Origin: Diadema setosum
Taxonomy: Eukaryota > Echinodermata > Echinoidea > Diadematoida > Diadematidae
DNA: 64,000 bases
Assembly: GCA_033980235.1 (NCBI GenBank)
Contig: CM067062.1
Span: 6,493,900-6,557,899 of the forward strand
Direction of reading: 5' to 3'
Shown piece by piece: positions 24,297-35,003 of this stretch. A program made the position numbers and the translations under genes. The first letter of the stretch is position 1. Each line of letters begins with the position of its first letter. Under the pieces are notes generated by a model. That model made no database searches, was not told the DNA's origin, and worked only from the letters and a program-made list of their open reading frames with translations.

Positions 24297-24300
<4 letters not shown>
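24044..24300. mobile_element. MITE with perfect 38-bp terminal inverted repeats
   Basis: The left end TATATGAAGAGTTTGTTTGC continues AAAAACCGATAAGTCCAT. The right end is its exact reverse complement at 24263-24300. It is 257 bp with an AT-rich interior, and is flanked by TA-rich DNA so the target duplication is unreadable. The perfect TIRs suggest a young insertion. Confidence 0.85.

Positions 24301-24352
<52 letters not shown>
24301..24352. repeat. (TA)n microsatellite
   Basis: TA repeats with single G interruptions directly abut the MITE; further TA-rich units follow to about 24390. Confidence 0.9.
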
Positions 24353-24688
24353 AAATATATATATTTATCTATAAAATATATATATTTATATAAGTTGGGG
24401 TAAGTTTATAACAACTTGGTTCTAATATCAAGCATAGAAGAGGTATCACGGTAAGGTGTCTCACATTTCAACTTCGTACAGTATTCTGTTCGCTCGTCTT
24501 TAGTTATATAGTCTATAGTTATAATTTTTAATCTACAGTTAGGTTAAGCACTGAATTATCTCAAGCCACGGTGCAGCATGAAGCGTGACTTCTCTGTCGA
24601 GTCACACAATATTTCTTTTTCATGTGAATGCGTAAAAAAACTGGATATGAGGATAAACTGAATTAAGCAGAGGTGTTCATCACTATAA

Positions 24689-24755
24689 GGACACTGTGGC
24701 ATAGTAGATAAGACTCTCACTCGGAGATCCGGAATTCGAATCCCGTCAAGTCCTC
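24689..24755 (+). ncRNA. tRNA-like sequence, probable pseudogene or tRNA-derived SINE head
   Basis: It has an A-box-like TGGCATAGTAGA and a B-box-like GAATTCGAATCC at tRNA spacing, and a 4-bp GGAC/GTCC acceptor-like stem. The anticodon arm does not fold into a normal 7-base loop with T33, so it is unlikely to be a functional tRNA. Confidence 0.5.
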
Positions 24756-25002
24756 GAGAAAAAACAAAACAAAAGAAAACGTTTTTAGACACATTGCCCT
24801 CTCAACCCTACAAACGCTAGTCATGATAAAGGCATGAGCTTTTGGTGTAGAACAGTATCAACACTGAAGAGGCTATGACCTTTGTATGAAGAATATCATT
24901 TTTAATTATTACTGTATCATTGTGGACTGGGACAGTTAAGTGATATACCCAGGAAATTATTATATACTAACCATGGATTATGGGTTCATTCCCTCTGGAC
25001 AG

Positions 25003-25200
25003 GCATGAACGATTCCTGGATTGGTCTCACTCTACCCTCTAAGGGAAAGTATCGGTGGATTTCGGGCGAGAATGTCGGCTACACGTTCTACGGGAACCTT
25101 GACAGGGGGACGGACTGCCTGGTTTTCAATCACATGGACAATTATCGCTGGGCCGATAGATCTTGCAATATCAAGTTCCCCTTCATATGTGAAACCAGAG
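25003..25200 (+). CDS. Double C-type lectin/PAN gene, exon 5: second half of CTLD 2
   Basis: This 198-nt exon (phase 1 to 1, 66 codons, residues about 220-285) completes CTLD 2. It has MNDSWIGLTLPSKG, RWISGENVGY, GTDCLVFNHMDNYRWADRSC and FPFICETR. The WIG core and final cysteines are present. The WND Ca2+ motif is replaced by WAD and no EPN/QPD is seen, so canonical calcium-dependent sugar binding is doubtful. The acceptor is CTCTGGACAG|GC and the donor AGAG|GTATAA, closely resembling the exon 3 donor. Confidence 0.85.
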
Positions 25201-25885
25201 GTATAAACTCCGTATTATCCAATTGATCATTAGTGGCAAAACGTCATAATTTCGAATTACCTGCAATTATTCAAACATTGTAACGAATGACGGATCCATT
25301 TGGCTCTGCCAACCAAAACTTATGTCTATGAAACCGAGTGATGTAAGAAAGGGAAGAAATAACGAATAGATCGCATCAACAGGTCTCGATTACTGATGAA
25401 GAAGTCAAAAGAAACCACCTATAGTAATGGCAAATGCATAAGAATAGTTAAAGATCACATTTTCACACGCACACACATAATTATAATATACAATCAACCA
25501 TGCACAATGAAAAGTCTTGTTTACCGGTATCGTAAGAAGCGATCTAGGAGCTACGTAGCAGTGACGTAAATGAGAAAGATCTGAAATTACCCGTGACGAA
25601 CTATAGCGAAAAACGTCAATAGGATGAGCTTATAACGTCAATACTTAATGAGAAATCAGAGAAAGTGGTCACGTGACCGTAGTGTAACTCGCATTGAGTC
25701 TCCATTTTATCAGTTGCACACAAAATATGACAAACAATGCCTGAATATTACTGATTATTATATTGTTTATAAATCAAATTCTGTGTGAACTGTGCATCAA
25801 AATAATACAACGTTTCATGTGTCATGGTTTAAAGGTTGATTACGGTTGTGCATTTGCTCAGTTTATCTTATCCTTGCCCACTCAG

Positions 25886-26163
25886 GGTTTCCCATGGAAC
25901 GCCAACGGAGTACTCTTTTCAGAATGGCGTTTGCGAACAGCGCCCCCGTGTCAGAGCACGTGCAGCAACGTCACCTGTGCGACAGCCTCCTGTGCTGTGC
26001 GCAGTTCTGTTTCGCACTTCATGACTGCATGGCGTACGCCTTCGAGCAGTTGTCAGGAAACTGCCAAATATCAGACGTACCCGCCATCTTAATGACACAG
26101 ACCAGGTTTAATTTCTACGTGCGATATGACATTCCGCTCGTATTCTTCAACACGACCACATAG
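25886..26163 (+). CDS. Double C-type lectin/PAN gene, terminal exon 6: PAN/apple-like domain
   Basis: The last exon enters in phase 1 after CTTGCCCACTCAG|GG and ends at TAG (26161-26163), giving residues about 286-377. The cysteine pattern CDSLLCCAQFCFALHDCMAY followed by AFEQLSGNCQISD fits a PAN/apple-type module, a protein- or carbohydrate-binding fold. No transmembrane segment or GPI-type tail is visible, so the product should be secreted. The PAN call is by pattern only. Confidence 0.7.
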
Positions 26164-27940
26164 AATATTGGATATGAATGGCTCAAGTTAAAGGGCGCCA
26201 AATCCACATGGCGATTCCAGAAAAAGAGCAACTGAAGCTTTGGATCTATACAAGAGCCAAATGATATCAAAATCCAGTATATAGCATTGAATACATAATT
26301 TCAATCATTTTCCTGCTCGTCTTTACACACAAGAAAGGAAGAAAGAGAATCGGAAGAGTTTAAAAAAGCAAGAAGAAAACAATCGATTTACTATCCCCCC
26401 CCCCCCAGCTAAAGAGGAGTTTGTGATTTTTTGACGTAAACACTTCGATCAGACACAATTAACTTTTTGTTTTTCTTCTCTGCAAAATAGGACCTATATA
26501 TACAGAAGACCCTGGAGCCTTATTTCCTAGGATGTGAAAAAAACTATGGTTGTATGAATAGCAAAACGTATGATGTTCTGCACTTATGACGAATGAACAA
26601 ATGAACAGAAAATAGCTACAGTGTAAAAAATTGATCTTGATATCTTGAGGTATGCTTTACACACATGCGAGATGACCGTTGCCCGTCACCATATCACAGA
26701 GGAAGATTCGAGCTCTAAGAATCACTTTGGTCACCTTATTTCCCATTAAAGCTTTAAATCAAACTGCGATGCCCTCCATTAGTGGATTATTTTGAATGCC
26801 ATTTTATTCATTCATTTTATTTATTTATTCTTTTACCTTTTATTTATTCATTTAGGTATTTTTTGTTTAGGGGGTGGTGGGGGGGGGGGGGGGGGTGGAG
26901 TAATAACATCAGTGCCTTTTCCGTTCTCACTGGTATTCTGAAAAGTGGGGCAGGTGCCAGGCCACAAATCTCTATCCCGTCTTCACACAAGGATTAACTG
27001 GAACTTAATTACTTCATTATGACTTGGTTGCTACCACAGTTGTGGTGCTAATAAGCCGTTAAAAAACTGCGCTAAGCCTGTCCGTATGAGGAATAGCCGA
27101 GAACATTTTTGAGCTAAGAATGTTTCATGCTTAGGGGTATCAGACGGGCCGGGGAAATCATTCCTAAATCACTACAGCTCTTTATTCGTGTTTACTTATC
27201 ATTCTTCTACGCAGCAAAGAAGATAATATAATATATATATCTTCTGTTCTATAGTGATACGGAACGTTTTTACATAATTGCGTGAGCCTTGCCTCAATTC
27301 AATAGCATTGTAGTGTCATTTTTAGAAAAATTAAGTGTGATCTAATTGCATTCAGAGGGAAAAAAGGATGTAACTATAACACTCATAAACCAATGAATTA
27401 AGGTTGAGCACCATTCGTGGAACAGGAATTAGATAACATAATACTTCACATGTATTAGGGTGGCATGTGATTTGTATGTCCGTATCAAAATGCCGTTCTG
27501 CTCAGAGACAGTTGGCAGCAATAAACGTTATTCACTGACAGGTAATGTCTTCATTAATTTATCTTAACTTACCAGTTTCCATTGCTTATTCAGTGGCTGC
27601 AATATGAAGTGAATCTGAAAGAATGTAAGCCATCAGTAATGTCTCTGTTTTGATAGTAACATGACGAAGTCCGTACACCCGAAAATTTTGTACGTACATG
27701 TATTTATATATAGTCAATACAGCAAAGTATACCTTGTCTCTTACTACATGCAATTTTGTGTTGTCTAATCTGTCATCCATGATGTACTAGTATTTCACTT
27801 CTAGATACGCAAGAGTATTCCTTTGATAGCAGCTTAGTCTTGAAATTTTACCATATCTATCTTTGCGTCATCATTGTAATGTTACACAAAACAAATTATG
27901 ACTATGAATATTGTGTTCACATTGAAAATTGCTAACACAA

Positions 27941-28305
27941 TTAAAGGGGATGGCTAGTAACTGATCAGTGGGAATCAGTGGGAATGCTGGAGGATGATTG
28001 TTCCAATCCTTGTGGGATTCATTTAAGAGTACACTATATATCTATTCTTGTGTGAAAATTATTTGCTTCAGAATGGTCTCATATTCAAGTAATGTGCAGT
28101 TTAATGTTTCCAGGTAAGCGTCCCTGGTCAGTGACGGGGCATTAATCCGCACATTACTTGAATATGAAACCGTTCTGAAGCAAATAATTTTCACACAACA
28201 GTAGATATATAATGTACTCTTAAATAAATCCCACAAGGATTGGAACAATCATCCCTCAGCATTCCCACTGATTCCCACTGATCGGCTACTAGCCATCCCC
28301 TTTAA
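27941..28305. mobile_element. Foldback MITE, ends TTAAAGGGGATGGCTAGTA / complement
   Basis: The two 165-bp arms are near-perfect inverted copies. Examples are GGATTGGAACAATCATC against GATGATTGTTCCAATCC, and CACATTACTTGAATATGA against its complement. The spacer is short, around 28110-28140. Both ends carry TTAA. A truncated relative lies at 44201-44385. Confidence 0.9.
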
Positions 28306-29707
28306 ATGTAGCTAGTTCTCGTTTGTGCGTGTGTATACGTTACTAGTTCAACCGTGTGGATGATGTTGGATCTAGTAGTATGATGTTGGATCTATCAGTT
28401 GTATTTGTGTAAGCATACAGAGAGGTCTTTGTCCATCTTTCGTCTCGTGATTGTTATCTTTAACCCATCAGTTGCTCATTTTGAATGAAAGTGTATTTCC
28501 AATCAAGCACAGTATATACCTGCTGGACCCCTTTGAGGATGAATTACATTGCAGTATCTTGTCTTTTGTGCAAGTCGTATCATGTTCGTATACAGGACAT
28601 GTCGTAGATGTAATAATGATAATAATAATAATTGACCATTGTTGACAGTGCTTACATAGCGCATAACACAAAGACGTAGTGATAATGTCTCTATATGCGC
28701 TCAAAAAATGGAAGCATTATACAAAAGCATACAATTCTAATTACAATGTAGTGTAAAAAAGAACTACATCGTCCTAATAATTTGCAATATGCATCAATGT
28801 ATTCTCTCCATTTCTTTCCAGGCCTCATACAAACTTGATTAAAACATTATTACGTAATCGCATTCACAGCTGCAGATATCTATTAGCTATAGATATCAAG
28901 ATAACAGCATCTCAATTACCTTGACGTTCCGAGATCTATAAATGTTTGATCTTCTCTCCCTCTCGCTCACCCTCTTTCTTTCTCTCTCTCTCTCTCTCAC
29001 TCTAATTTTTTGTGTTTTAACATTTATGGAAGGCTGAAAGAAATACGTTCCACATTCATAAAAGCACCTTCTTGCGCATGCGCGCTGACACAAATAAACT
29101 CAGGAGTTCAAAGTATACAAACGTTATATTAGTATATATCATGGTTTTAGTCAGTGATAAATATGTGCCATTACTATACGCATGGATCACAATGACAGAC
29201 ACCTATGAGAAATATATGATTACACAATTCATGCGAAATGTTATTTTCACTTAAAAGAATCGAAAAGTTGTTACAATCGTATTCGTGTTTTAATACAGAC
29301 AGTCGGCAAGACATGTACTTCTGTATACATAATCATTTGTGTTACCTCTAGCAAATTAATGGAAGCTGTTAAAATGAACACACAAAATAACCAGTGATAG
29401 TTAGAAATTCTTAAATATTTGAAAATGAAAGGAAATGAAATTAAATTAAAACTCTGAAAGATGAAAATGAAGTTAAAAAAACGGATCACCAAATCTCTAA
29501 GGTTCGAGGAAAAAGGAAAGGGGGAGGGGGAGAGATTCAGCGGATTGAGTTTACTCAGGACTGTGCGCCAATACCGACAATGAAATACTCACAGGGCGTT
29601 CCTGGTGTGCGTTCATTTTTTAACGAAAATATGTAATGTTAAACAATTATTATGAAAAATCACAGTGTATCTATACAAGAAATTAAGGCAAGATTTTATC
29701 ATGAGGA

Positions 29708-29709
29708 GA

Positions 29710-29785
<76 letters not shown>
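29708..29785. repeat. (TA)n microsatellite
   Basis: TA units with occasional C/G interruptions; the minus-strand Ile/Tyr-rich frame is its shadow. Confidence 0.95.
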
Positions 29786-29786
<1 letters not shown>

Positions 29787-30130
29787 CAGGCTCTATATAT
29801 CATTGAATCGAACGGAGTAAGGCCTATGCCATTCCAACACTGTAGCTTCTTGCTAATTTTGTTTGAGGTTACATTTGTTGCGCTCACTATTTTGTTTTCG
29901 CGCCATTTTTGATCTTGCAATATGTGTGAAGATTGTGTGCATTCAAAATTTGACGTAAAATACTGCAAGACGTCATAGTGAAACGGACGGTTTGCTGGAC
30001 AACTATGTACGGTTGAACATGATTAGAACAGGTAAATACAGACGATTAATGAACAAGTAAAAACTGACGTCTTTTATTACTGACCACCGCTATGCAGAGA
30101 TTGTTTGTTAATTATTCAAAATTTCTAAGC

Positions 30131-31078
30131 TTCAAAAGAAAGAGAAAAATATTCCCTACACAGCGACACAAAAATGACAAAAATCGGATAAGAAATAAAG
30201 AAGATGTGACATTTTCAAATTTCAATTTGTTTTTTTTTTCGGAAGCATTTCTTGACCAGTCCTTATGAATACGCAAATGAGCAAGTTGATGATGTCATAC
30301 CCTCACAGTGTGTGTTATATATGAAATTCGGGGAAAATTATTTTTAGGTAATACAAGTAGAAGCATGGTCTTGTATCAAGGTATATTTGTTTGTTTGTTT
30401 GTTTTTATTTCTGCATTCATTCAGATGCAATTTGAATACAAACTTCAAAAAGTACAGAGAACAAAGAATAACAAGTGCAGTGAAATAAATCGATAACAGT
30501 AAATAGATACACATAGGTGATTGCATTGAGCAATGTAGATACACAGAAACATAAAATAAGATATACAGTATTTTTTTCAGTAAACAACAGAGATCAATGA
30601 ATGCAGGAGACCACCATCATAAGCGATTAAGCTTGAAATGGATGGAGGCCTCATAAAATGACTATCCAACGACATAACTCTCTTGGAGGAAGGTGATCAG
30701 ATGAGTGCAGTGCAGTTGCAGGTGAGAGTGCAAGATGCAGTTGAAGGAAGAAATAGATATATCAGAGTTAACAGAGTTATCAGAGTTAACGTTAGTTATT
30801 TTTATTTTGGGTGGTTTTTATATTCATACAGCTGAAATACGAGATTGTTGCAATTTCTTATAAGAAATGGATAAATGTGAGAGCATGGCATCGTCAACTT
30901 GCTCAGTTGAATATTCATAAGGACTGGTCAAGAAACGTTTTCCGAAAAAAAAGAAATGTCAAAATGTCACATCTTTCTCATTTCTTATCCGATTTTTGTC
31001 ATGTTTGTATCGTTCTATTGGGAATATCTTCCTCTTTCCTTTGACATTTATTTACTTTTGGGGTGGCTTTCCTCTTTC
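30131..31078. mobile_element. Foldback element, same family as 43339-43952
   Basis: The left arm (about 30131-30300) and right arm (about 30890-31078) are inverted copies sharing CAAAAATCGGATAAGAAAT, TTCTTGACCAGTCCTTATGA and GATGATGTCATACCCTCAC-type blocks. The outer left end has diverged. The long spacer contains unrelated AT-rich DNA, suggesting a nested insertion. Confidence 0.75.
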
Positions 31079-31517
31079 AATTTAGCACATGTAATTGCGT
31101 GACATAGACCATCTTGCGAGTTGAGTTGAGTTCAGATGTCTCTTATTCAGTTCAGTTCAATTCAATTTATTTTATAATCAATAACATATATGCACAGTGT
31201 ACGTAAAAGTAAAGAATTTCAACATCAGTAACCAATAAAAAGGAAAGTACATTTTACGTTTACTTTGTTATCGTTTCATAGATCGTAAGGAGTTTGTATC
31301 GTTTGTGATTCAGCAATGGAATCCATCTTGATGAGAAACCGGTCAGGCGAAAATTTTTGACAAATCAAAACGCTGGAAATGTATATCAGTCGTAGTGGAA
31401 TAAGTAAATTCAAGTATCCTCTTGATTTTCCTCCAATATTGTGATCCATGGAATGTCGTGACAACTATATCTCAATCTAAGTAAGACAATAAGAAGTTTT
31501 CGTTTGAATGGCATTCT

Positions 31518-33260
31518 TTAAATCGCCTGTGAAAAAATGTACAGCGTGTTTGGAGTGGCAAATGCAATCGCATTGCCGCTCTCGAACTCTAGCAGGTTAC
31601 ACGTCTCACCTGAATCAAAACTAATCTTCACGCCACTGACGAGAGTTTTGATCAACGTAAACTCACTAGTGTAGTGGGAGATATTCAGAAGATCATCCCT
31701 TACCGATGCGATAAGGATAGACTCATCGTTGCGAACTGCAGGGTAAAGACAGACCTCGCCTTCGGTAACAAATCTGTGTTGAACTGTCCCTGCAGTGCTG
31801 TTCCGTATGGTCATCAACAAAACGTCACTTCCCTTCAGGAGCAGCATCTGCTTTGTGTTCATTATGAACGCCAATATTGGTCCGAATCTACAATAGTGGC
31901 ATGGAATTACCCTGAGTGCCTTGCCACCCGTAATTGGAAGGACGTGGATCTTCTTGATTTTCCTATATCCGGTATAGATGAGATCTTCAGTGTCTACTGT
32001 GAGACCACCATATCCACCTTTGTGATTATTGATGGTTTCGAACATGACGCCGAACCGTTTTCCGTCCGAAGAAAATATCGCTATTGTGTTATCTGTATCC
32101 CGTACGACCACTCGTCCGACGGAAAGAGGTGCCAGTTTAGCGATGGCCATTCCCGTCTGCATGGACCTATGAAGACAACCATCTTCAGTGTAGATGTATA
32201 TTCCACCATTTCGTGATCCAACAGCCACTTTTCCATCAGAAAATGATATAATGTGCTCACAATCGGTAACCGGAAGACGCCTCTCGCACTTGAGATACAA
32301 TTGTCCTGTAATGTTCTCTAGTTGACCTATATTTATATCGCTGGGACCCCGGTTGTAACAGAGCCGAATTCGCTTTCCTCTGTTTACGATATCGCTTGGT
32401 CGGTTGACATCTGGATCCGCTTCGTCTAAGAATGACTCCATGTCTTCACAAAGTGACTTGTGAGAAGTGAACGCTTCGTTCTCTAAACGGACGCCGACGC
32501 CACCGGACAATTGTCCCTCAACTGATTCTGCAAGGGCGATTCCTTTCCGGCACGCATCCTCCATGTCGTGCAACTCGGTCTCCAGTTTCTGCACGCGGGT
32601 TTCAGCATCCTCCTTCAGTCTTTTCCTTCGCTGCTCAAGAGTTTCAGCAATCCGAGCGTGCGTGCTGTCAATGTCCTCGTGAAGTTGATTCAACGTGCTC
32701 CGCAAGAGCGGTGCCTGTTCTTGGATGGCTTGAATGTGGCTCCAGATTGTCGTTTTCTTCGCTTCAGCTCGTTCTCTCAGTTCTTGAACATTTTTCTCGA
32801 GTTGCGTCTCATGAACTGTGGCGTCGAGCAAATGGTGTCCCTTGGGTGCATGGTCTGACATAAGGCATTTGAAACAGATGTACTGTCCACAATCTAGGCA
32901 GAAGCAGTTCTCCTCCTGATTTTCATGCGTTCTGCAGGCACGTCGACTCTTTGATAAAGCCTTCCCGCACAGTGCACTATTGCCCTCCTTCTCAAAGTCC
33001 AGACGAGAAGATTCCTCTTCTGATGAACACTCCGATTCTGATGCAGCTGTTCGACTCTCGGGCTCAGAAGCTTCCTCTAAACACATGGGACACGTGGGTT
33101 CCCGATCGTCGTTAGGTGAATCGACGAAGTCATCGAGGCAAACTTGGCAGAAAGCATGAAAACACGTCAGAATTTTCGTCGGAGCAGACGTGGCACAGCA
33201 TACAAAGCATACCTGATCATCCTTAGGGGCAGATTTGGATTCGGTACTCGTTGTGGCCAT
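31518..33260 (-). CDS. TRIM-B: RING / single B-box E3 ubiquitin ligase with beta-propeller C-terminus
   Basis: Predicted 580 aa from the ATG at 33260 (strong context CCAAAATGGCC). It has a RING (about 18-60, CFVC ... CFHAFCQVC ... CPMC), an acidic serine linker (about 66-90), one B-box 2 (about 109-146, CRTH ... CLDCGQYICFKCLMSDH), a coiled coil (about 150-260) and a propeller-like C-terminal region (YGGLTVDTEDLIYTGYRK, ending ATPNTLYIFSQAI). Residues CGKxLSKSRRxC align with the linker before B-box 2 in TRIM-C. B-box 1 itself is gone, replaced by the acidic linker. An alternative start uses a tiny exon at 33911-33922 joined to an acceptor CATACCGCAG at 33276. The ubiquitin-ligase role is known for the family; targets are unknown. 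Confidence 0.88.
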   Translation of the reverse strand: MATTSTESKSAPKDDQVCFVCCATSAPTKILTCFHAFCQVCLDDFVDSPNDDREPTCPMCLEEASEPESRTAASESECSSEEESSRLDFEKEGNSALCGKALSKSRRACRTHENQEENCFCLDCGQYICFKCLMSDHAPKGHHLLDATVHETQLEKNVQELRERAEAKKTTIWSHIQAIQEQAPLLRSTLNQLHEDIDSTHARIAETLEQRRKRLKEDAETRVQKLETELHDMEDACRKGIALAESVEGQLSGGVGVRLENEAFTSHKSLCEDMESFLDEADPDVNRPSDIVNRGKRIRLCYNRGPSDINIGQLENITGQLYLKCERRLPVTDCEHIISFSDGKVAVGSRNGGIYIYTEDGCLHRSMQTGMAIAKLAPLSVGRVVVRDTDNTIAIFSSDGKRFGVMFETINNHKGGYGGLTVDTEDLIYTGYRKIKKIHVLPITGGKALRVIPCHYCRFGPILAFIMNTKQMLLLKGSDVLLMTIRNSTAGTVQHRFVTEGEVCLYPAVRNDESILIASVRDDLLNISHYTSEFTLIKTLVSGVKISFDSGETCNLLEFESGNAIAFATPNTLYIFSQAI

Positions 33261-33910
33261 TTTGGAAATGAAGTGCTGCGGTATGATAGAAAAGACTGGC
33301 TTGTGAAATTGTTGCAATTGCATCTAACATAATCACACGATAAACCCAAGTTTGGATGTCTCTCACTGAATTTATATAGGATATGATAAGTCTTATACAT
33401 ACCAGGGGGCGTGAAATTTTTTTTTTCCAGGGTGGGGGTCGAAGTCAGTATTCTCCCCCTACTTTTATTTGATTTTACTTTTGATAACATCACGAAAGGG
33501 AAGATCAATTTTATATTTTTTTGGGGGGGGGGGGAGGGAGAGCGTTAGAGAATGTAAAAGAAGTAAAATAGATCAAGTAATCTGTGCCACACCCATGCTA
33601 TAGACATGATAGATATAATTATTATTACTTTCAGTGGACCTTATTTTGAAGAACTGTAGCAGTAAAAACATACATAAACCTACATCATAGATCAATAACT
33701 GTCGAAGATCATGGATATCAGTACACAATATATCACATCTGTGTACGTTAAGAATGCATGCTCATAGATACTAGTAGTCATGACGAAAAAATAAATACTT
33801 GCCATGGCAGCAAGCTGTTTGCGAATATCTGACATCAAATTGCAAAGTTAAAAGTTTATATGAAGATTTAGAATATCACAATAGCTTGAAAGCCTAAAGG
33901 ATAAACTCAC

Positions 33911-33922
33911 CTCTTTCACCAT
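33911..33922 (-). CDS. Possible first coding exon of TRIM-B (4 codons)
   Basis: ATG GTG AAA GAG ends exactly at a strong donor, GAG|GTGAGT, in phase 0. The acceptor CATACCGCAG|CAC at 33276-33275 is also phase 0 and open into the TRIM-B frame (HFISK before MATTST). If used, the protein gains nine residues. It could equally be 5' UTR. The intron would be 635 bp. Confidence 0.35.
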
Positions 33923-34150
33923 GCACCTCTTTTCGTCAGATTCGTCTCGCTATCTGCTGGAGTTGTCGTGAGTGATACAGTGGTATATTATGCACTCTAT
34001 TGAATATCCCATGTACAGAGCGGTATGATAGATGAAGACATATTGCGCAATCCTTGTTTCTTTCCCAGCATTCTTGCTTCACATCCGCTCCAAGGTTTCC
34101 CAGGAAGAATCCAGGGACGCATTTTTTTATTCCATTTTTTTCTCTCTCTC

Positions 34151-34154
<4 letters not shown>

Positions 34155-34192
<38 letters not shown>
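34155..34192. repeat. (CA)n microsatellite
   Basis: About 19 CA units. Overlapping frames with HTHTHT or CVCVCV are its translation. Confidence 0.95.
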
Positions 34193-34193
<1 letters not shown>

Positions 34194-34920
34194 GTATCTG
34201 TGATTAATACGGTGTTTGGAGGTTGTTGTTTTAATATGATGCTATTTTTTCTTTCGACAAACCAGTCTCCAACCAATCGGAAACTCGCTCGAAAATCAGT
34301 AGCCAAGTTTGCTATATTTGGCATAGCCGGCAGTTGGCATCGGAGGAGCGTATGTTGCAATCAGACTAGACGGCTACGGGATGAACGATATACTAGTATC
34401 TAGAGTTAAAGGATTCCGTTCATTTCTGTTTAATATTTTGAGTACATGACGCGCCGATCAGTAATCTTAATTACAAGTCCAATGTCATGGTGATGTCAAA
34501 GTGTAACTGCATACATCACTGTCACATGATTACCAAAATAGAAATTCATGTTCAAGACTATTAAATGATTCCATTTTCGTTCATGGCCTCTTGATATTCA
34601 ACACATGTCACGCGTGTACAGTCTACTGCACGTGATTACCAAAGTGTTATACGTCTGAAGTTCGGAACGCTTCCACTTCTGATATCTCACGTAGTTTATA
34701 TGTATATAGTTTTTAGTTAAAATGACAAAAGCTGATACCAACTATTCTATGCCACACCCCAAAATTACCCCCTCCCCCATACACACATACATTATATACA
34801 AACAGGAAATGAGAATGAGAGATTTGTAATGCAACTGATTGACATATTGCACTACATCGACGTACATAGCACTGAGTTGATCAGTGTTTTAGTAGTAGCC
34901 ATGATAAAAGAATCATGGGC

Positions 34921-35003
34921 GTACATACTCGAGTAGGATTCGAACCTACGACCCCCTGATCTTCGGACAGGCGTCATCTCCACTAGACCAGCAAGCCTCC
35001 GCC
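34921..35003 (-). ncRNA. tRNA-like sequence, probable pseudogene/SINE head
   Basis: On the minus strand, an A-box-like TGGTCTAGTGG (as in tRNA-Glu) and a perfect B box GGTTCGAATCC inside a paired T-arm GTAGG/CCTAC are at tRNA spacing. The 7-base acceptor halves do not pair, and the anticodon loop has C at position 33, so a functional tRNA is unlikely. Confidence 0.5.

Larger units (their letters stand above)
23984..25002 (+). other. Intron 4 of the lectin gene
   Basis: A 1.0-kb intron containing a 257-bp MITE, a (TA)n tract and a tRNA-like sequence. Confidence 0.7.
26164..31517. other. Intergenic region between convergent lectin and TRIM-B genes
   Basis: No gene recognised. It contains C-runs and G-runs near 26395 and 26880, the foldback MITE at 27941, (CT)n near 28975, the (TA)n at 29708 and the foldback element at 30131. 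An ATTAAA near 26746 might serve the lectin transcript. Confidence 0.5.

Noticed and set aside
24689..24755. Functional tRNA gene
   Set aside because: Anticodon arm does not form a proper loop; only the A/B boxes and a 4-bp acceptor-like stem are present.
31674..32216. 180-codon plus-strand open frame
   Set aside because: Antisense shadow of the TRIM-B propeller region, with no recognisable features.
34921..35003. Functional tRNA gene on the minus strand
   Set aside because: The acceptor halves do not pair and the anticodon loop lacks T33.
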